Source of the DNA: a bacterium
GTDB lineage: Bacteria > Electryoneota > RPQS01 > DYHQ01
DNA: 64,000 nucleotides
NCBI GenBank assembly: GCA_030622545.1
Contig: JAUXGA010000009.1
Location: forward strand, 1-64,000
Reading direction: 5' to 3'
A program made the translations under genes and the position numbers. This document shows positions 60,806-64,000 of the stretch, piece after piece (within the stretch, counting starts at the first letter, position 1; the number at the start of each line of letters is the position of its first letter). The notes beneath the pieces are model-generated. The model made no database searches and was not told the origin of the DNA. It saw nothing but the letters and a program-made list of their open reading frames with translations.

Positions 60806-62527
60806 ATGGAAATTCCTGAACTACAAGAATTACTTGCCGTCTCCCGCGGAGAACGTCCGGCGGAGTTGCTGCTGAAAAACGCTCGCGTCGTCAACGTTGC
60901 CGCCTGCGAAATCATCGAAACATCCGTCGCCGTCTTCAAAGGGCGCATCGCAGGTCTGGGTGATTACAAAGCCGAGAAGGTTATTGACCTGAAAGGAGCG
61001 CTCTTGGCGCCGTCCTTCCTCGACGGACACATTCATCTTGAAAGCAGCCTGCTGGCCCCCGACCAGTTCGCGCGCGCCGTCGTGCCGCATGGTACCGGAG
61101 GCGTCGTCTGGGATCCGCACGAATTCGCCAATGTTCTCGGAACCACCGGCCTCGATTATGTTCTTCGAGCGACAGAGGGATTGCCCCTCGCTGTCTGGGT
61201 GATGTTGCCGTCGTGTGTCCCTGCGACGCACATGGAAACCTCGGGCGCGGATTTGGACGCGGAAACACTCGCGCCCTTTCTCGAACACCCGCACGTCATC
61301 GGCATCGCCGAAGTCATGAATTTCCCCGGCGTCATCTATGGCGACGAATCTGTTCTGGCGAAAATTCACCTCGGCGCAGCGCGACCCATAGACGGCCACG
61401 CGCCCGGGCTTTCCGGCACCGCGCTGCAAGCGTATTTGGCCTCCGGTATCGGTACGGATCACGAGTGCACCACACTTGAGGAAGCCCGCGAAAAACTGCG
61501 CGGAGGGATGTCGATTTTGATTCGCGAAGGTTCCACTGCGAAGAATCTTGAAGCTCTCTTGCCGCTTATCAAACCCGAAACCGCCCGGCGATTTGCCTTC
61601 GTCTCGGATGATCGCCATGCGGACGACCTGCTCGACGAAGGTCATCTCGATGCGACCTTGCGCAAAGCTGTCGCGCTGGGGCTTGATCCTATTCTTGCGC
61701 TGCAGCTTGCGAGTTTCAACACCGCTGAAATCTTCGGACGCAAGGACGTAGGTCTCATCGCGCCGGGGCGGCTGGCGAATTTCGTCCAGCTTAAAGACAT
61801 GAAAACATTCAACGTCGCGCGCGTCTGGCACGAGGGTCAGCTTGTCGCTGAAGAAGGTCAATTGTTGCTTGAGTTGCCGACGCCTGATATCAGCGACGTT
61901 ACCGGCACAATGCATCTGCAAGACTTGACCCTTGAAGATTTCGCCGTACAAGCGCCCGACAGTCCTGTCCGCATTATCGAACTGATTCCTGAGCAGATCG
62001 TCACCAAAGCTTCATCCGCGCGGCTTCCATCCATCAATGGAATGCTTCAAGCGGACAAGTCGCGCGATATCGCCAAGCTCGTCGTTGTCGAACGGCATCG
62101 CAATACCGGCAACATCGGCAAAGGTTTTGTGCGCGGGTTCGGTTTGCAGAGCGGCGCGCTGGCGTCGTCAGTCGCTCACGATTCGCACAACATCGTCTGC
62201 GTGGGCACCGATGATAAAGACATATTACTTGCGGTGCAAACGCTGAAACAATTGGGAGGAGGTTTATGTGTGGTCAATAACGGAAAAGTATTAGCTCAGC
62301 TCGCGCTGCCTATCGCAGGTCTCGTCAGCGACCGCGCCGCACCGGAAGTCGCAGCAGACCTCGGCAAAATCGCACAAGCGGCGACATCTCTTGGAGTGAA
62401 AATCAACGCGCCCTTCATGGCGCTTTCGTTTCTGGCCTTGCCGGTTATTCCTCACCTGAAGCTGACCGACAAAGGGCTTGTGGATGTCGACAAATTCTCA
62501 ATCGTACCCTTAGCCGTGGAATCGTAA
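60806..62527 (+). CDS. ade: Adenine deaminase
   Basis: 573 residues. Metal-dependent amidohydrolase that converts adenine to hypoxanthine. Signatures: PSFLDGHIHLESSLLAP (HxH metal site, about residues 70-87), VWDPHEFANVLG, GIAEVMNFPGVI, PIDGHAPGLSG and FVSDDRHADDL (metal Asp). The C-terminal half includes RHRNTGNIGKGFVRGFGLQSGALASSVAHDSHNIVCVG, as in Ade proteins. Normal length. It lies 18 bases after the orphan sorting fragment and is followed by an unrelated cation antiporter gene. It feeds purine salvage. Confidence 0.94.
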   Translation: MEIPELQELLAVSRGERPAELLLKNARVVNVAACEIIETSVAVFKGRIAGLGDYKAEKVIDLKGALLAPSFLDGHIHLESSLLAPDQFARAVVPHGTGGVVWDPHEFANVLGTTGLDYVLRATEGLPLAVWVMLPSCVPATHMETSGADLDAETLAPFLEHPHVIGIAEVMNFPGVIYGDESVLAKIHLGAARPIDGHAPGLSGTALQAYLASGIGTDHECTTLEEAREKLRGGMSILIREGSTAKNLEALLPLIKPETARRFAFVSDDRHADDLLDEGHLDATLRKAVALGLDPILALQLASFNTAEIFGRKDVGLIAPGRLANFVQLKDMKTFNVARVWHEGQLVAEEGQLLLELPTPDISDVTGTMHLQDLTLEDFAVQAPDSPVRIIELIPEQIVTKASSARLPSINGMLQADKSRDIAKLVVVERHRNTGNIGKGFVRGFGLQSGALASSVAHDSHNIVCVGTDDKDILLAVQTLKQLGGGLCVVNNGKVLAQLALPIAGLVSDRAAPEVAADLGKIAQAATSLGVKINAPFMALSFLALPVIPHLKLTDKGLVDVDKFSIVPLAVES

Positions 62528-62588
62528 CGACCGCCGAGGCAGATTGGCGAATCTACCCGGAATGTCAAACCATTAAGCGGAGATCGTA

Positions 62589-64000
62589 ATGAACTTTTGG
62601 ATAGCGCTTCTGGATATATTGATCCTGCTAACGGCGGCCATGGTTTTGGGTGGGCTTTGCGAGCGAATGAAGCAGAGTGCGATACTCGGTTACTTGCTCG
62701 CTGGCACGTTGCTTGGACCCAATGCGCTCGACCTGATGCCGAATCATGCTGCCGTTGCGACCATCGCTGAATTGGGTATTGCGCTGCTGTTGTTTACTAT
62801 CGGGCTGGAATTCTCCTGGCGCCGGCTGAAAAACATCGGAGCCATCGGTTTCGGAGGTGGGACCCTGCAGGTAGTGGTGACTGGCGCTTTGACGGCTTGG
62901 ATCTGCATTGAACTTGGTCTGGAGATTTTCGCGGCGCTTGCTGTCGGCGCCATGATTGCATTAAGTAGCACCGCTGCGGTATTGCGCTTGCTGATAAGGC
63001 GGGCGGAATTCGATAGCGGCTACGGCCGCAATGCATTGGGTATCCTGCTTCTGCAGGACATCGCTGTAGTTCCGCTCGTACTCATGATAACGATTCTGGG
63101 CAGTGGAGGTTCGGCCCTTCAGATCGGCTTGGAAATGGGACGGGCTGTTGGAGTGGCCGCAATCTTAGTTGGAGTGCTTTACCTGCTGCTGAACTATGTC
63201 GTGCCTTTATTTCTCAAGGTAGAAGAAGCGGCGCGCAATCGTGAGTTGCCGACTCTGCTGGCGATTGTCATGGCCGTTGGGGCAGGGTGGGTATCACATA
63301 GCTTAGGCCTCTCTCCAGTATTGGGAGCGTTTGTTGCCGGAATGCTGCTCGCCGAGTCCCCGTTTGCCACCCAAATCCGCGCGGATATTACTCCTTTGCG
63401 GACGCTGTTCGTGACACTGTTTTTCAGTTCGATCGGTATGTTGAGCAATCCCGCCTGGATACTAAAACACTGGGAATTGGTCGCGATAGTGGTGGCTGCT
63501 ATCATCTTGGGCAAAGCGATCATTGCATCCGGCGTGGTACGCCTGTTCCGTTCCTCGTCGGGTCACGCCGTTGCGACAGGCATTTGCCTCGCTCAGGTTG
63601 GCGAGTTTTCGTTTGTTCTCGCTGAAGTGGCGAGGGGAAAGCAGTTAATCACCGGGGATATATTCGAACTGATCGTCGCAGCAACCATCATAACTCTCTT
63701 CCTCACACCGTATTTAATCGCTGTTGCGCCACGCATCGCTGTAGTCGTGGGCAGATTTTCGGGTCACGTACTTCAGGAATTGCGTCCCTTGGGCGAAACA
63801 TCACTCGAACCTGACTCAGGATTAAGTGACCATATCGTGATTGTTGGATTCGGACCTGCAGGAAAGAAAGCCGCTGAGGCGTTCATCAAACAACAAGAAC
63901 AGATTGTCATTGTTGAATTAAGTTCCAAGTTGGCGGCTGAGGCGCAGGCGTATGGTCTTCTAACCTACATCGGGGATGCAACCACTGTGGAAGTACTGGA
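62589..64000 (+). CDS. CPA2-family monovalent cation:proton antiporter (3' end outside window)
   Basis: 470 codons from ATG at 62589 remain open to the window end. About twelve membrane helices with the Kef/CPA2 features: LGYLLAGTLLGPNAL, AELGIALLLFTIGLEFS (family signature in helix 3), ALSSTAAVLRLL, and GFVFVLAE-type AQVGEFSFVLAEVARG. A cytoplasmic RCK/TrkA-N domain starts near residue 412 (LSDHIVIVGFGPAGKKAAEAFIK, with IVIVELSS following), which binds nucleotides and gates transport in Kef proteins. The missing part would complete this domain. Exchange of K+ or Na+ for H+ across the inner membrane is likely. Confidence 0.92.
   Translation, partial: MNFWIALLDILILLTAAMVLGGLCERMKQSAILGYLLAGTLLGPNALDLMPNHAAVATIAELGIALLLFTIGLEFSWRRLKNIGAIGFGGGTLQVVVTGALTAWICIELGLEIFAALAVGAMIALSSTAAVLRLLIRRAEFDSGYGRNALGILLLQDIAVVPLVLMITILGSGGSALQIGLEMGRAVGVAAILVGVLYLLLNYVVPLFLKVEEAARNRELPTLLAIVMAVGAGWVSHSLGLSPVLGAFVAGMLLAESPFATQIRADITPLRTLFVTLFFSSIGMLSNPAWILKHWELVAIVVAAIILGKAIIASGVVRLFRSSSGHAVATGICLAQVGEFSFVLAEVARGKQLITGDIFELIVAATIITLFLTPYLIAVAPRIAVVVGRFSGHVLQELRPLGETSLEPDSGLSDHIVIVGFGPAGKKAAEAFIKQQEQIVIVELSSKLAAEAQAYGLLTYIGDATTVEVL

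Noticed and set aside
60830-61951. A 373-codon - strand frame opposite adenine deaminase
   Set aside because: The + strand has the full amidohydrolase motif set; the - frame lacks any family sign.

Overview
The window looks like a chromosomal segment of an uncultured Gram-negative bacterium of the FCB superphylum or a neighbouring candidate phylum. Evidence: a LpxL-type acyltransferase next to a heptosyltransferase (lipid A and LPS core), a T9SS-type sorting domain (here an orphan), two gingipain-family (C25) secreted proteases, secreted proteins ending in fibronectin-III-like modules, and many palindromic intergenic repeats. I cannot name the lineage. No tRNA, rRNA or CRISPR array was seen.

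Layout. 1-6.8 kb: leftward phage structural genes (large terminase, a possible small terminase, a connector-like protein, a probable major capsid protein, a decoration-like protein), broken by an oppositely oriented secreted beta-helix gene. 7.1-9.6 kb: an AT-rich SIR2-domain protein of antiphage type, followed by scraps of phage genes, so it lies inside phage debris. 9.9-11.8 kb: lpxL-like and waaF-like genes. 11.9-18.8 kb: a POT-family transporter with a large insert, a secreted heparinase-like protein and a putative outer-membrane barrel protein. 19-26 kb: queG, then a decayed flagellar locus with fragments of flgG, flgC and fliG and perhaps fliK, while fliA and a sigma-54 activator remain intact. 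26.5-34.3 kb: uvrA, an M28 peptidase, nadA, a TSUP permease and a DUF4846 protein. 35.4-37.1 kb: a DarTG toxin-antitoxin pair behind cobO. 38-43 kb: proS and a three-gene glycosylation cluster. 43-51 kb: tandem TPR lipoproteins, asnA beside a one-domain asparaginase, lpdA and trxB. 51-60 kb: a PflX-like radical SAM protein and two C25 proteases duplicated together with their flanks. 60-64 kb: a small membrane protein, an orphan T9SS sorting domain, adenine deaminase and a CPA2 antiporter cut by the window edge.

Three themes stand out. First, two candidate phage-defence modules (SIR2 and DarTG) occur, one of them within phage remains. Second, the flagellar region shows gene death: a deletion has joined the start of flgC to the middle of fliG, yet the sigma factor survives. 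Third, several unrelated families of short palindromes begin within a few bases of stop codons, including between nearly all the phage genes. That placement is the least explained pattern in the window.
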